Assembly: GCA_021732525.1 (NCBI GenBank)
Contig: JAKFUU010000050.1
Coordinates: forward strand, 21,636 to 85,635
DNA length: 64,000 nt
Direction of reading: 5' to 3'
From: Sphingomonadaceae bacterium
GTDB lineage: Bacteria; Pseudomonadota; Alphaproteobacteria; Sphingomonadales; Sphingomonadaceae
Under the pieces are notes generated by a model. The model did no database searches. It saw only the letters and a list, made by a program, of their open reading frames with translations, and was not told the origin of the DNA. Shown here piece by piece: positions 16,378-25,894 of this stretch. Both the position numbers and the translations under genes were made by a program. Position 1 is the first letter of the stretch, and the number at the start of each line of letters is the position of its first letter.

Positions 16378-19113
16378 ATGACCAACAATACACAAACCCA
16401 ATCCGGCTCTCGCTTCGTCAATATCGGCGAGCGCACCAATGTAACCGGCAGCGCAAAGTTCAAAAAACTCATCCTGGCGGGCGATTATGAAGCCGCGGTG
16501 GAGGTCGCGCGCGATCAGGTCGAAAATGGCGCGCAGATTATTGATATCAACATGGATGAAGGCTTGCTTGATGCGCATGAGGCGATGACGACCTTCATCA
16601 AGCGCATCGCCGCCGAACCCGATATCGCCCGCGTGCCGTTGATGATCGACAGTTCGAAATGGAGCGTGATTGAGGCCGGGCTGAAATGCGTTTCGGGAAA
16701 ACCCATCGTCAATTCGATCAGCATGAAAGAAGGCGAGGCCGAGTTCCTGAAACATGCGCGCCTCTGCATGGCCTATGGCGCCGCCGTGGTGGTGATGGCC
16801 TTCGATGAAACCGGGCAGGCTGACACGCAGGAGCGTAAAGTGGAGATTTGCGCACGCGCTTATGATCTGCTGGTCGGCATCGACTTTCCGCCGCAGGATA
16901 TTATCTTCGATCCGAATATTTTTGCCGTTGCCACCGGCATTGACGAGCATAATAATTACGGCGTCGATTTCATTGAGGCGGTGAAAATCTTGCGCCTGCG
17001 TTGCCCCCATGCGCATTATTCGGGCGGGCTTTCCAACCTTTCTTTCAGCTTTCGCGGGAACGAACCGGTGCGCCGTGCGATGCATTCGATCTTCCTCTAT
17101 CACGCCATTCCTGCGGGGCTTGATATGGCGATCGTCAATGCGGGGCAGCTTGATATTTATGACGATATCGACGCCGAGCTGCGTGAGGCTTGCGAAGATG
17201 TGATCCTTAACCGGGTGCCAGCAAACGGCGAAAGCGCGACCGAAAACCTGATCGCACTCGCCGAAAAATATCGCGGCACCGATATGGCGCAAGAAAAAGC
17301 CGCCGCCGAATGGCGCAGCTGGGCGGTTAACAAACGCCTCGAACATGCGCTGGTCAAGGGCATCGATGCGCATATTGTCGATGATACCGAAGAAGCCCGT
17401 TTGGCGATCAAAGCCGCTGGTGGCCGCCCGATCGAAGTGATCGAAGGGCCGCTGATGGACGGGATGAATGTCGTCGGTGATCTTTTCGGGTCGGGAAAAA
17501 TGTTCCTGCCGCAGGTGGTGAAATCCGCGCGCGTGATGAAAAAAGCCGTCGCGCATCTCTTTCCCTATATTGAGGCCGAAAAAGAAAAAGGCGCGAAAGG
17601 CAAGGGCAAGATCATCATGGCCACGGTTAAGGGCGACGTGCATGATATCGGCAAGAATATCGTCGGCGTCGTGCTGCAATGCAATGGCTTTGAAATTGTC
17701 GATTTGGGCGTCATGGTGCCCTGGCCCGATATATTGAAGGCGGCGCATGAGAATGACGCCGATATGATCGGACTGTCCGGCCTGATCACGCCGTCGCTCG
17801 ATGAAATGGTCACCGTTGCCGAAGAAATGCAAAAGGCGAAGATGACGATGCCGTTGATGATCGGCGGGGCGACCACATCGAAAACCCACACGGCATTGCG
17901 GATCGAGCCGGTCTATTCCGGCCCGGTCATCCATGTCCTCGATGCCAGCCGCGCGGTCGGCGTTGCGGGCACGCTGGTTAGCGAAACGATGGCCGAAAAA
18001 TTCGTCGCCGAAACTAGGTCCGAATATGAACATATCCGCATCGCCCGCGCGGGCAAAACCGCCAAACCGCTGGCGACCTTAGAAGAAGCGCGCGCCAACG
18101 CGTTTGAGATAGACGAGAGCCTGAAGCCCGCCGCGCCGCTCAAGCCCGGCGTCCATGTCTATGATGATTGGGATCTGGCCGATTTGCGGAACTATATCGA
18201 TTGGACGCCGTTTTTCCGCGCGTGGGAACTCCACGGCAATTATCCCGCCATCCTGACCGATCCAGTGGTGGGCGAAAGCGCGACCAGCCTGTTTGCCGAT
18301 GCTCAGGCAATGCTCGATAAAATTATCAGCGAAAAATGGCTGCGTGCCAAGGGCGTAGCGGGGCTTTGGCCCTGCGCGCGCGACGGCGATGATGTGGTGA
18401 TCTATACTCCCCTCCCCTTCAGGGGAGGGGCCGGGGGCGGGGCCTATCATGATAGCACCAGTTTTGCCGATGGCCCCCACCCCAACCCCTCCCCTGAAGG
18501 GGAGGGGCTTTACAAAGTCACGCTGCCCTTCCTGCGCCAACAGGTCGCGAAACGGGAGGGCCGCGCCAATATGTGTCTTGCTGATTTTATCAGCCATGAT
18601 GGCGATTGGATCGGCGGCTTTGCGGTCACGTCGGGCCACGGCATCGCCACCCATCTGGCGCAGTTTAAGGCGCAGATTGATGATTATAGCGACATTATGC
18701 TCAAAGCGCTGGCCGACCGCCTCGCCGAAGCCTTTGCCGAGCGGATGCATGAACATGTGCGCAAAGAGCTGTGGGGCTATGCCCCCGACGAGCAATTTAC
18801 GATTGCTGCGCTTAACCGCGAAGAATATCGCGGCATCCGCCCCGCGCCCGGCTATCCCGCGTGCCCCGACCATAGCCTGAAGCCGATATTGTTCGATCTG
18901 CTCGATGCCACCCACCACACCGGCATCACGCTGACGACAAGCTTCGCGATGCTCCCCACCGCGGCAGTTTCGGGTTTCTATTTCGGCCATCCGCAAGCCG
19001 AATATTTTGGCGTCGCACGGATTGGCGATGATCAGGTGGCGGATTATGCAGGAAGGCGCGGGCTGGAGATGGATAAGGCGCGGCAATATTTAAGGCCGAA
19101 TTTGAATGAGTGA
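16378..19113 (+). CDS. metH: Methionine synthase, folate-, cobalamin- and SAM-binding part
   Basis: The 911 residues contain the pterin-binding domain ([16 protein letters not shown] at the N-terminus), the cobalamin cap, the B12 domain with the cobalt-ligating histidine in DVHDIGKN (about residue 422), and the SAM-dependent reactivation domain ([22 protein letters not shown]). It works with the separate homocysteine domain to make methionine. A Gly/Pro-rich insert at about residues 678-710 corresponds to a palindromic DNA element. No clear Shine-Dalgarno sequence precedes ATG 16378; the 123-bp gap and repeat make coupling to the upstream half unlikely. Confidence 0.94.
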   Translation: MTNNTQTQSGSRFVNIGERTNVTGSAKFKKLILAGDYEAAVEVARDQVENGAQIIDINMDEGLLDAHEAMTTFIKRIAAEPDIARVPLMIDSSKWSVIEAGLKCVSGKPIVNSISMKEGEAEFLKHARLCMAYGAAVVVMAFDETGQADTQERKVEICARAYDLLVGIDFPPQDIIFDPNIFAVATGIDEHNNYGVDFIEAVKILRLRCPHAHYSGGLSNLSFSFRGNEPVRRAMHSIFLYHAIPAGLDMAIVNAGQLDIYDDIDAELREACEDVILNRVPANGESATENLIALAEKYRGTDMAQEKAAAEWRSWAVNKRLEHALVKGIDAHIVDDTEEARLAIKAAGGRPIEVIEGPLMDGMNVVGDLFGSGKMFLPQVVKSARVMKKAVAHLFPYIEAEKEKGAKGKGKIIMATVKGDVHDIGKNIVGVVLQCNGFEIVDLGVMVPWPDILKAAHENDADMIGLSGLITPSLDEMVTVAEEMQKAKMTMPLMIGGATTSKTHTALRIEPVYSGPVIHVLDASRAVGVAGTLVSETMAEKFVAETRSEYEHIRIARAGKTAKPLATLEEARANAFEIDESLKPAAPLKPGVHVYDDWDLADLRNYIDWTPFFRAWELHGNYPAILTDPVVGESATSLFADAQAMLDKIISEKWLRAKGVAGLWPCARDGDDVVIYTPLPFRGGAGGGAYHDSTSFADGPHPNPSPEGEGLYKVTLPFLRQQVAKREGRANMCLADFISHDGDWIGGFAVTSGHGIATHLAQFKAQIDDYSDIMLKALADRLAEAFAERMHEHVRKELWGYAPDEQFTIAALNREEYRGIRPAPGYPACPDHSLKPILFDLLDATHHTGITLTTSFAMLPTAAVSGFYFGHPQAEYFGVARIGDDQVADYAGRRGLEMDKARQYLRPNLNE
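18409..18507. repeat. Palindromic element inside metH
   Basis: Two hairpins, CCCCTCCCCTTCAGGGG and CCCCTCCCCTGAAGGGG, flank about 55 bp in which GGGGCGGGGCC faces GGCCCCCACCCC. It keeps frame and encodes a Gly/Pro/Ser-rich loop in the reactivation domain. It is the same class as the element at 7752-7842 in leuS. Confidence 0.85.
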
Positions 19114-19691
19114 GGGGGTTGAGCAGTTAAGCTTCAGGCAGGGCTGAGTGTTATTCCAATTCGCCTCCTCAATTCTCCAACTTCGTCACCCCCGCACAGG
19201 CGGGGGTGATGCTATGGGGGAGCTGCTGAAGTTGCAATAGCGCAGCCCGAAAGTAATGTCAGGGGCGCTATACCGAACACCGCTCCTGGCGGAATCATAG
19301 TGCCATGGATTTCATAGAAGAAGAAATAAGACAAATAAGGACATAAGAGATAGTGTTTTGGTGGGGGCATTGTTGCGCTTAAGAAGCGGAGTTTGGATCA
19401 TGGGCTGACGCTCTTTTTTCTTTTTTTCCTTACTTTCTTCATTTAAAAAAATGGGCATGACCTTTCTGTAAAGGCTGATGCAGCAGATTGCGCGCAAGCG
19501 CGCCGATCGCCGATCATTATGACCTTGACATTTCGTTCACTTTATGTTCCAATATGGGTATGTGTATATCTTCCCTCTTCTGCTCCAATTTTCTCCTAAA
19601 CCGGTGGGTCGTCGCCGCGCATTGGGCTTTAGCGTTGACATCTGCGCCAAGGAATCCCAAGCTCTCACTATAAACATCACAGGAGGTCATT
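19114..19691. other. Intergenic region downstream of metH
   Basis: No gene is supported in these 578 bp. A perfect 10-bp stem (TCACCCCCGC and complement, loop ACAG, 19186-19209) lies 73 bp after metH and may end the operon, although no T run follows. The 19290-19470 part is purine-rich and AT-rich with short repeats and is unlike the flanks. TTGACA boxes occur at 19525 and 19635, and TATAAA at 19669-19674, but none gives a convincing paired promoter. A strong ribosome site, AGGAGGT, lies at 19681-19687. Confidence 0.5.
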
Positions 19692-20291
19692 ATGGAATTC
19701 ACACAAAGTCGCACGGTCAGAATATTGGCCATTTTGCTGTTGTTGGTGGCTATTTCGCAGCCGATCTACACGGCCTTGTATCTCGGTGCCCCCGACATTG
19801 ACCGCAAGATCCTGTGGGGCTTGGAAGGGCTGTTATTCGTGCTGCTGGCTGCCTTTGCTGGCTCCGCTTTGGTGATGGCCAAACGCTATAGTTTGGGCTT
19901 CTCGGCGATTGCGTTCGCTGCGATGCTTAATGTGATCCAGGTCGGCGTGGGCCTCACGCAATTCGGCCCATTCGGTGCGGCTGCCGAAGCGAATGCTGGC
20001 CTTGGCGATGTCGCATCGTCGGTCGTTGCCTTTTCGTTTTTTGTTTATAATGCGGCAAAAATCCTGCTGGGTCTGGCCGCCGTTGTGTTCGGCATGGCCA
20101 AGATGAGTGACGGCAGCAAAGCTCTGGGCGGCATCACAGCCTTGGTTGGCGCGGTGGCGTTTGTCTCCAACACCTTGGTGATGATGTTCGGCCTCGAGGG
20201 CTTTTTGCCTTCGCCCATAGCCGGTGGTTCCGGCGTGCTAGCCACATTGCTTTTGGCGTTGTGCCTGTTCAGCATGAGCCGCGAAGACTGA
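19692..20291 (+). CDS. Multi-pass inner-membrane protein, unknown
   Basis: The 199 residues form about six hydrophobic segments (near 10-28, 45-65, 72-90, 110-130, 140-165 and 178-195) with short polar loops; there is no signal peptide or recognised motif. An AGGAGGT ribosome site 4 bp before the ATG makes it a confident gene. No family name can be given. It stands alone, with 578 bp of intergenic DNA upstream and 306 bp downstream, so context gives no clue to its role. Confidence 0.7.
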   Translation: MEFTQSRTVRILAILLLLVAISQPIYTALYLGAPDIDRKILWGLEGLLFVLLAAFAGSALVMAKRYSLGFSAIAFAAMLNVIQVGVGLTQFGPFGAAAEANAGLGDVASSVVAFSFFVYNAAKILLGLAAVVFGMAKMSDGSKALGGITALVGAVAFVSNTLVMMFGLEGFLPSPIAGGSGVLATLLLALCLFSMSRED

Positions 20292-20597
20292 GGGCAGTGC
20301 TGGCCGGCGGCGGGTCTTGCTTGCCACCTTGAAATGTAAGATTTCATTTGGCAGTTGACCTGTTCGCCGTCGCCCCAACCGGGCGACATCCTATCGCCAG
20401 ATTGGCGTAAGCTTGCAGATAGGGGCGGTGTAAGCGTATAGTTTTGTAAACTTACCGCCCGTTAACCCGCCGTCCACCAACCGTCCCTTTTCCGGACGCG
20501 GGCTTTCGGCCATGGTTAACCCGCTGGCGATCAGGTGCCGCGCGCGGTAATAACGCGATTATAAAGCCTCTTCTGAATATCAATTGGATGCCACGCC
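20292..20597. other. Intergenic region, nothing recognised
   Basis: About 306 bp without a supported gene. There is no clear terminator after the membrane-protein gene and no obvious paired promoter boxes before the beta-helix gene; the run GTTAACCCG appears twice (about 20460 and 20515) in opposite contexts without a defined structure. Confidence 0.4.
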
Positions 20598-21554
20598 ATG
20601 TCTAAATCGCCTTTTATGATTGCTGGTATCGTGGGGCTTGCTGCGCTGCTTGCTTATGCGCAGAGTTTGCAGGCGCAAACGGCAGCGGAGCCTTTTACCA
20701 TTGCGGAGACGGGCCAAAGCTTTGCCGTGCTGGATCATGCCGTTAAGACGATTGGCGAGGGCCAGGGCACGATTGTGATCCGCCCGGGCCTGTATCGGCA
20801 ATGCGCGGTGCAGCAGGGCGGCGACATTGCTTACCGCGCCGCAGCCATCGGCCAAGTGGTGTTTGACCGGGCAACCTGCGAAGGCAAGGCGGCGCTGGTG
20901 CTGCGTGGGCGCAGCGCGAGCATTGATGGGATTATTTTTCAAGGCATGACGGTTCCCGATGGCAATGGGGCAGGCATACGACTTGAAAAAGGTGGGCTTA
21001 AAATCACCCGCTCGATCTTCCGCAATAGCGAGCAGGGGATATTGACCGCCGATGATCCCGCGGCGGCGATCCGGATCGATCAGACAACATTTTCAGGTCT
21101 TGGCCGCTGCGACCGCGATCTTCCCTGCGCGCATAGCATTTATATCGGTAATTATGGATCGCTCACCGTAACCAACAGCCGCTTTGAACGTGGCAATGGC
21201 GGCCATTATGTGAAAAGCCGGGCGGCGCGTGCCGATATTCGCGGCAATGCCTTTGACGACAGCCGCGGGCGCACGACCAATTATATGATCGACCTGCCCA
21301 ATGGTGCGACCGGCGTGATCAGCGGCAATGAATTTGTGCAAGGCAAGGATAAAGAAAATTACAGTGCCTTCATCACCGTCGCGCCCGAAGGCAAGCAGCG
21401 GTCAAGCGCGGGGCTAACCATTACCAACAATAATGCCGCCATCGCGCCCGGCGTGAACCGCAACACGACGTTCCTTGCCGATTGGTCCGGCGATGCCGTA
21501 AAGCTGGGCGTTAATCGGTTGGGCCGAGGATTGAAGCCGTTTGAGCGGCGGTGA
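20598..21554 (+). CDS. Exported right-handed parallel beta-helix protein
   Basis: The 318 residues open with a signal peptide (MIAGIVGLAALLAYA, cleavage near LQAQT) followed by ladder-like repeats of about 22 residues rich in G, N, I and F (SIDGIIFQGMTV, KITRSIFRNSEQGI, TVTNSRFERGNGGH, DIRGNAFDDS, VISGNEFVQG, TITNNNAAI). This is the pattern of beta-helix proteins such as pectate lyases and surface adhesins. Four cysteines could form disulfides. No catalytic signature can be fixed; a role on cell-surface polysaccharide is a guess. Confidence 0.8.
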   Translation: MSKSPFMIAGIVGLAALLAYAQSLQAQTAAEPFTIAETGQSFAVLDHAVKTIGEGQGTIVIRPGLYRQCAVQQGGDIAYRAAAIGQVVFDRATCEGKAALVLRGRSASIDGIIFQGMTVPDGNGAGIRLEKGGLKITRSIFRNSEQGILTADDPAAAIRIDQTTFSGLGRCDRDLPCAHSIYIGNYGSLTVTNSRFERGNGGHYVKSRAARADIRGNAFDDSRGRTTNYMIDLPNGATGVISGNEFVQGKDKENYSAFITVAPEGKQRSSAGLTITNNNAAIAPGVNRNTTFLADWSGDAVKLGVNRLGRGLKPFERR

Positions 21555-21568
21555 GCGCTTAGGTTGGT

Positions 21569-21697
21569 TCGACATTCAGCTGATGCTGGCCTGCAAATGT
21601 CGCTTTTCCGTGCTTCCAGTGCTCACGTATAGGAAGTACGCTGCGCTCCGGGTCACGAAAAACCAACATTTTCCGCGTAGCCTGAGCGGAATGTCGA
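21569..21697. repeat. Inverted-repeat intergenic element
   Basis: Arms TCGACATTC (21569-21577) and GAATGTCGA (21689-21697) enclose about 110 bp that includes CTCACGTATAGGAAGTACGCTGCG, a type of sequence dispersed in sphingomonad genomes. It lies between the beta-helix gene and the convergent herA. Confidence 0.6.
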
Positions 21698-21734
21698 TAC
21701 AACCTAGAGCATCGAGCATTTAATCTGCAACATT

Positions 21735-21817
21735 CGTCCTTGCGAGCGAAGCGAAGTAATCCAGGGTTATCCTGCACAACCCTAGGTTGCCCTGTCGCTT
21801 CGCTCCTCGCAATGACG
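21735..21817. repeat. Palindromic element (GCGAGCGAAGCGAAG type)
   Basis: CGTCCTTGCGAGCGAAGCG on the left and CGCTTCGCTCCTCGCAATGACG on the right form long imperfect arms, with smaller inner repeats (AGGGTT/AACCCT). It is a typical dispersed short palindrome in the 295-bp gap before herA. Confidence 0.7.
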
Positions 21818-21849
21818 ATTCCTATTCACTGCAACTTGCTCTAATCCGC

Positions 21850-23640
21850 TTACCGCCCTTGGCTCCGCCACCTTCTAACCACGCGTTGCAAGATATCTTC
21901 CTCGCCGCCGCTTTCTTTCCACAATTGGCTGAATAAGGGATCTTCGGATGCCGGACGTTTTTCTTCTTCCAAATTATCGAGCGCAACGCGGATCGGGATC
22001 GACACGCCTTCGCCGCAGATGATGACTTCCCGGTTGCGTAGCGCCGGGATAGCGTCCAAAAATCCGCGTGCGCCTTCGGGCATCGCTGCGCGCACAAAGG
22101 CTTGGTCACGGTCGTTATTTAACCGCATCGATAGGATCGTGCCGCATTGCGAAAGCACGCCTTCGGCCAAATCGGACGGACGCTGCGTGATCAATCCCAA
22201 AGAAACGCCATATTTACGGCCTTCCTTGGCGATCCGTTCCAGGATGGTGCGCACGGCGCTATCGCCCTGGATCTTGTCGGATGGGATATAACGATGCGCT
22301 TCTTCGCAAACAAACAGGATCGGCCTTTGCGGTTCGTTGCGCGACCAGATGGCATAGTCAAAGACCAAACGGCTGAGCACGGCGACAACGGTTGATGTAA
22401 TATCCGATGGCATCGACGACACATCGATGATGGAGATCGGTTTGCCATATGCGGGCAGGCGGAAAATCTTACCAATGAAATCGGTCATCGTGTCACCCAC
22501 CAACATGCCCGAAAACATGAAATTATACCTGGGATCGGCCTTTAACTCGTCGATTTTACCCTTGAGCCGCATATAGGGTGTCGATGATGTTGCTTTATCG
22601 AGCTTACCCATTTCATTTTGGATGATGGTGGTGAGATCTGACAATAGATAGGGGATGGGGGCGTCCACCGTCAGCTTCCCGACGCTCTCTGCAACCCGGT
22701 TTTTTGCGCGGGCTTGCAGCAAGCATTTGGCAAGAATATCGGAATCTATTTGTCTTTCATCGCCCTTGGACGTGACGAATACTTCGCAATGTTCCTTAAA
22801 ATTCATAATCCAATAAGGCATTGCTAGATTGTTGACATCATACAACGCACCATTGCCCTTGAATGCTGCGGAATATTCGCCATGCGGATCGACCATCACA
22901 ATATGGCCTTCGGGTGCCATGTCGCAAATGCGGTGTAGGATTAGCGCCGCTGTGGTTGATTTGCCGGTGCCGGTTGAACCAAGTAAAGCAAAATGCTTGC
23001 CGAGCATCGCATCAATATAGAGCGAAGCGCGGATATCGCGGGTGGGGAACACAGTACCGATACTGATATTGGCGCGCGAATCGGTGGCGTAAACCTGGTT
23101 AATATCGGGCGTGGAAACAGCATAAACTTCTGCGCCTGGCACGGGATAGCGCGTAACACCGCGGCGGAAATTGTATATTTTGCCGGTTAGCCGTTCTTCA
23201 TCACCTTCGCCCAAGAAATCGACAGCAGCCACGATCACGCCTTCTTCGCGCGGGTGCAGTTTCTGTGTACGAATGCTTGCGAGCAGCCAGGTGCTGCCGA
23301 TGCGAATTTTAACCTGACTGCCAACTTGACCGGCCATCGCTAGGCTGGGATCGGTATGATCCACCAAGGCATGTAGGCGGCCGGCGTCCAGGCTAATCTG
23401 CGATCCTGATCCAGCAATGTCGGTAACAAAACCAATATGGAAAAATACACCTTTGCTCGAACCATCGCCTTGTGGTTGCCGTTCGGCGGGCCGACCTGGA
23501 CCCTCGGCAGCGGGGGCGAGCGAAACACCCGTTTCGGCATGCGCCGGCTCCGTTACGCTCTGGTAAGCCGTTTGGTGGCCATCGGCATGCGTTCCCAGTG
23601 GCCTTGAGCCGGAAAACCCACGGATATCAACATTGTCCAT
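21850..23640 (-). CDS. herA: HerA-like FtsK/VirB4-fold ATPase (DUF87)
   Basis: The 596 residues show an N-terminal beta-barrel (HAS-barrel-like, about 65-170), Walker A GSTGTGKST at about 221-229, Walker B ILFVCEEAHRY, and a C-terminal HerA segment (ISMRLNNDRDQAFVRAAMPEG). HerA hexamers move DNA and usually partner with NurA nuclease in end resection; in bacteria related ATPases also act in defence with SIR2 or DUF4297 effectors. No nuclease partner lies adjacent, so the pathway is open. ATG 23640 has AAAGG upstream; an ATG 11 codons earlier is less likely. Confidence 0.88.
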   Translation of the reverse strand: MDNVDIRGFSGSRPLGTHADGHQTAYQSVTEPAHAETGVSLAPAAEGPGRPAERQPQGDGSSKGVFFHIGFVTDIAGSGSQISLDAGRLHALVDHTDPSLAMAGQVGSQVKIRIGSTWLLASIRTQKLHPREEGVIVAAVDFLGEGDEERLTGKIYNFRRGVTRYPVPGAEVYAVSTPDINQVYATDSRANISIGTVFPTRDIRASLYIDAMLGKHFALLGSTGTGKSTTAALILHRICDMAPEGHIVMVDPHGEYSAAFKGNGALYDVNNLAMPYWIMNFKEHCEVFVTSKGDERQIDSDILAKCLLQARAKNRVAESVGKLTVDAPIPYLLSDLTTIIQNEMGKLDKATSSTPYMRLKGKIDELKADPRYNFMFSGMLVGDTMTDFIGKIFRLPAYGKPISIIDVSSMPSDITSTVVAVLSRLVFDYAIWSRNEPQRPILFVCEEAHRYIPSDKIQGDSAVRTILERIAKEGRKYGVSLGLITQRPSDLAEGVLSQCGTILSMRLNNDRDQAFVRAAMPEGARGFLDAIPALRNREVIICGEGVSIPIRVALDNLEEEKRPASEDPLFSQLWKESGGEEDILQRVVRRWRSQGR

Positions 23641-23791
23641 CAATCGAACCTTTATTATCGTCAAGGCGGTCAAGGATAGGGCCGCAAGGTAAAGAAATAT
23701 TTACCATGGAGCGATCGCGTTACATGCAGCGGCAAAACCATAGAACAAAGATACAGCGCATGAGAAATATCGCCTGGATTTTGGCGAAATT

Positions 23792-23941
23792 GGAGCATTT
23801 TGTGTTAAATGTGAATCACTCCAATCCTCCCCGGAACGGGGAGGTGCCCGCAGGGCGGAGAAGTTGGGCCCCCTCCGCCGGCTTCGCCGCCACCTCCCCG
23901 TTCCGGGGAGGATTGATACAGATCTATCGCAAAACGCGCTA
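23792..23941. repeat. Second copy of the TAGAGC-type palindromic element
   Basis: An inverted copy of the 647-881 element: it starts GGAGCATTTTGTGTTAA, contains one CTCCCCGGAACGGGGAG hairpin on each side of a GGCGGCGAAGCC core, and ends GATCTATCGCAAAACGCGCTA. The last three bases supply the TAG stop of the Hpt gene on the minus strand. It lies between that gene and the divergently placed herA promoter region. Confidence 0.85.
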
Positions 23942-24379
23942 AAGATGCCCGAAGCTGCTATTGCCAACTGCGCTATGGTGCCCTGCGCTGGATGATTTTC
24001 GGTCTACAAGCGGGCTGACTTCTGATTCCAATGCGGCCAAGGTGGCTTCGAAGGCGGGGCGCAAAGCAGCAATTTTTTCGATCAAATCCGAAGGATCCTG
24101 GTGGATTTCGACATAATATCGCGCGGCAACTTCAATTTCTTCGGCGAGCGTTCCGACCTTTTCGGCACCAAATTGCCAGCTTTCGCCCTTCAGTGTATGC
24201 GCTGGCATCACCATTTTGACCGAATCGCGCAAACGCATGGCCTCTTCAATCGCAATTAGTGATTTCATCCCATCTTCACGAAAATAGCCCAATATGCGCA
24301 TGAAGGCAGGACCCAGCAGGCTGCGGGTTTCGGCGAAAGCCTTCCAATTGATCATATCATCGGCCATTTGGGTCGACAT
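23939..24379 (-). CDS. Histidine phosphotransfer (Hpt) domain protein
   Basis: A 146-residue stand-alone Hpt protein. The phosphorylatable histidine is H61 in AHTLKGES, the Hpt hallmark; helices before and after build the four-helix bundle up to about residue 120, and the last 25 residues are low-complexity and rich in S, G and H. It would shuttle phosphate between a hybrid kinase and a response regulator; alphaproteobacterial relatives act in cell-cycle or stress relays, but no kinase is nearby. The stop codon lies inside a repeat element, so the C-terminal tail may have been reshaped by insertion. Confidence 0.85.
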   Translation of the reverse strand: MSTQMADDMINWKAFAETRSLLGPAFMRILGYFREDGMKSLIAIEEAMRLRDSVKMVMPAHTLKGESWQFGAEKVGTLAEEIEVAARYYVEIHQDPSDLIEKIAALRPAFEATLAALESEVSPLVDRKSSSAGHHSAVGNSSFGHL

Positions 24380-24451
24380 TGGTTATTGCTCCTGTGCGTG
24401 AAATGACGCCACATTAATGGATCCGTCTAACGCCAACAGGTAAATAGTCTT

Positions 24452-25852
24452 TTAATCCTTGGCGAAAGGATTGTCGCGTGCGCGCAGGTTAATCCGCACG
24501 GGGACGGCACCGAAATCCAGATCGCGGCGGATGCCGTTGAGCAAATAGCGGACATAGCTATCGGGCAGCTGATCCACTCTGGAACCGAAAATCACGAATG
24601 CGGGCGGGCGGTTGTTCGCCTGTGTCATATAGCGCAGTTTGATCCGCTTGCCGCCCGGCGCTGGCGGCGGATTGGCGGCAACCGCTGCTTCGAACCAGCG
24701 ATTGAGCACGCCGGTTGAAACCCGCCTTGTCCATGCCTCTCTTGCATCAAAGGCCGCTGCGATCATTTGATCCAGGCCTTTGCCGGTAACCGCCGATACC
24801 GCAATCATCGGCACGCCCTTAAGCTGCGATAGACCGTCGTTCAACGCGGCCCTTATCCCTTGGAACAGGCCGCTGCCATTTTCGGCCAAATCCCATTTGT
24901 TGATGGCGATGATCAGCGCCCGGCCTTCTTTGATGACATGGTCGGCGATTTTCAAATCCTGCACTTCCAACCCCTTGGTGGCATCGAGCAGCAAGATGAC
25001 AACCTCGGCAAAATCGATGGCATGGCGTGCGTCGGCCACCGACAGTTTTTCCAGCTTATCTTGAATTTTGGCTCTTTTGCGCATCCCGGCGGTATCGATT
25101 AAGCGCACCCGCCGCTCGGCTTGCGGTTCGGCAATATTGCCTTCCTCATCGATGCTGGGCATCTTTGGATCGGGGTCGGTCCAAATCCAATCGACCGCGA
25201 TCGAATCGCGCGTAATCCCGGCCTCCGGTCCGGTGATCATCCTATCTTCACCCAAAAGCCGGTTGATCAAGGTTGATTTCCCCGCGTTGGGCCGGCCCAC
25301 GATTGCCAATTTTAGGACAGCATCGGCGGCGTCCTTATCCGCCACCTCAAGCTCACCGCCGTCGATATGCGGCAATAAGGCTTGGAACAGATCGGCCATG
25401 CCTTCGCCATGTTCGGCGCTGATCGCAATGGGTTCGCCAAATCCCAGCGCGTAGCTTTCCAAAATACCATCATCGGCGCGCTTGCCCTCCGCCTTGTTGA
25501 CCAGCAATATAATGGGTGTCGCGCTGCCGCGCAGCCAACGGGCAATTTCTTCGTCAAGCGGGTTAACCCCGGCGCGCCCGTCGATCATAAATAATGCCAC
25601 TTGCGCCTGCGCCACCGCGCGTTCGGTTTGCATCCGCATCCGGCCGGGCAGCGTGTCGGGATCTTCATCCTCATACCCCGCCGTGTCGATGATTTTGAAA
25701 TTCAAATCAAACAAGCGGCCTTCGCCTTCGCGCCGATCGCGCGTAACCCCGGGCCGATCATCGACAAGCGCGAGCTTTTTACCAACCAGACGGTTGAACA
25801 ACGTCGACTTGCCGACATTGGGACGGCCGATAATGGCGACTATCGGCAACAT
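24452..25852 (-). CDS. der: Ribosome-biogenesis GTPase Der (EngA)
   Basis: An essential double GTPase that helps mature the 50S subunit. The 466 residues contain two G domains, with P-loops GRPNVGKST (9-17) and GRPNAGKST (about 185-193), switch and DTAG motifs (IIDTAGYED, LIDTAGMRK), two guanine-specificity motifs (VNKAE, INKWD) and the C-terminal KH-like domain (IKLRYMTQ, FVIFGSRVDQLPDSYVRYL). All motifs are intact. It follows bamB by 42 bp in the conserved TPR-bamB-der order. Confidence 0.96.
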   Translation of the reverse strand: MLPIVAIIGRPNVGKSTLFNRLVGKKLALVDDRPGVTRDRREGEGRLFDLNFKIIDTAGYEDEDPDTLPGRMRMQTERAVAQAQVALFMIDGRAGVNPLDEEIARWLRGSATPIILLVNKAEGKRADDGILESYALGFGEPIAISAEHGEGMADLFQALLPHIDGGELEVADKDAADAVLKLAIVGRPNAGKSTLINRLLGEDRMITGPEAGITRDSIAVDWIWTDPDPKMPSIDEEGNIAEPQAERRVRLIDTAGMRKRAKIQDKLEKLSVADARHAIDFAEVVILLLDATKGLEVQDLKIADHVIKEGRALIIAINKWDLAENGSGLFQGIRAALNDGLSQLKGVPMIAVSAVTGKGLDQMIAAAFDAREAWTRRVSTGVLNRWFEAAVAANPPPAPGGKRIKLRYMTQANNRPPAFVIFGSRVDQLPDSYVRYLLNGIRRDLDFGAVPVRINLRARDNPFAKD

Positions 25853-25894
25853 GGATTTTGGTTCCTTTTTTCATTATGCCCGGTAAGCGGTAAT

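Noticed and set aside
16270..18033. A 587-codon open frame on the minus strand inside metH
   Set aside because: It is antisense to strongly conserved MetH domains and its translation lacks any domain; long antisense frames are common in GC-rich genes of this codon use.
19312..19497. A 61-codon minus-strand frame in the region after metH
   Set aside because: Its translation is low-complexity and lysine-rich, with no ribosome site and no sign of conservation.
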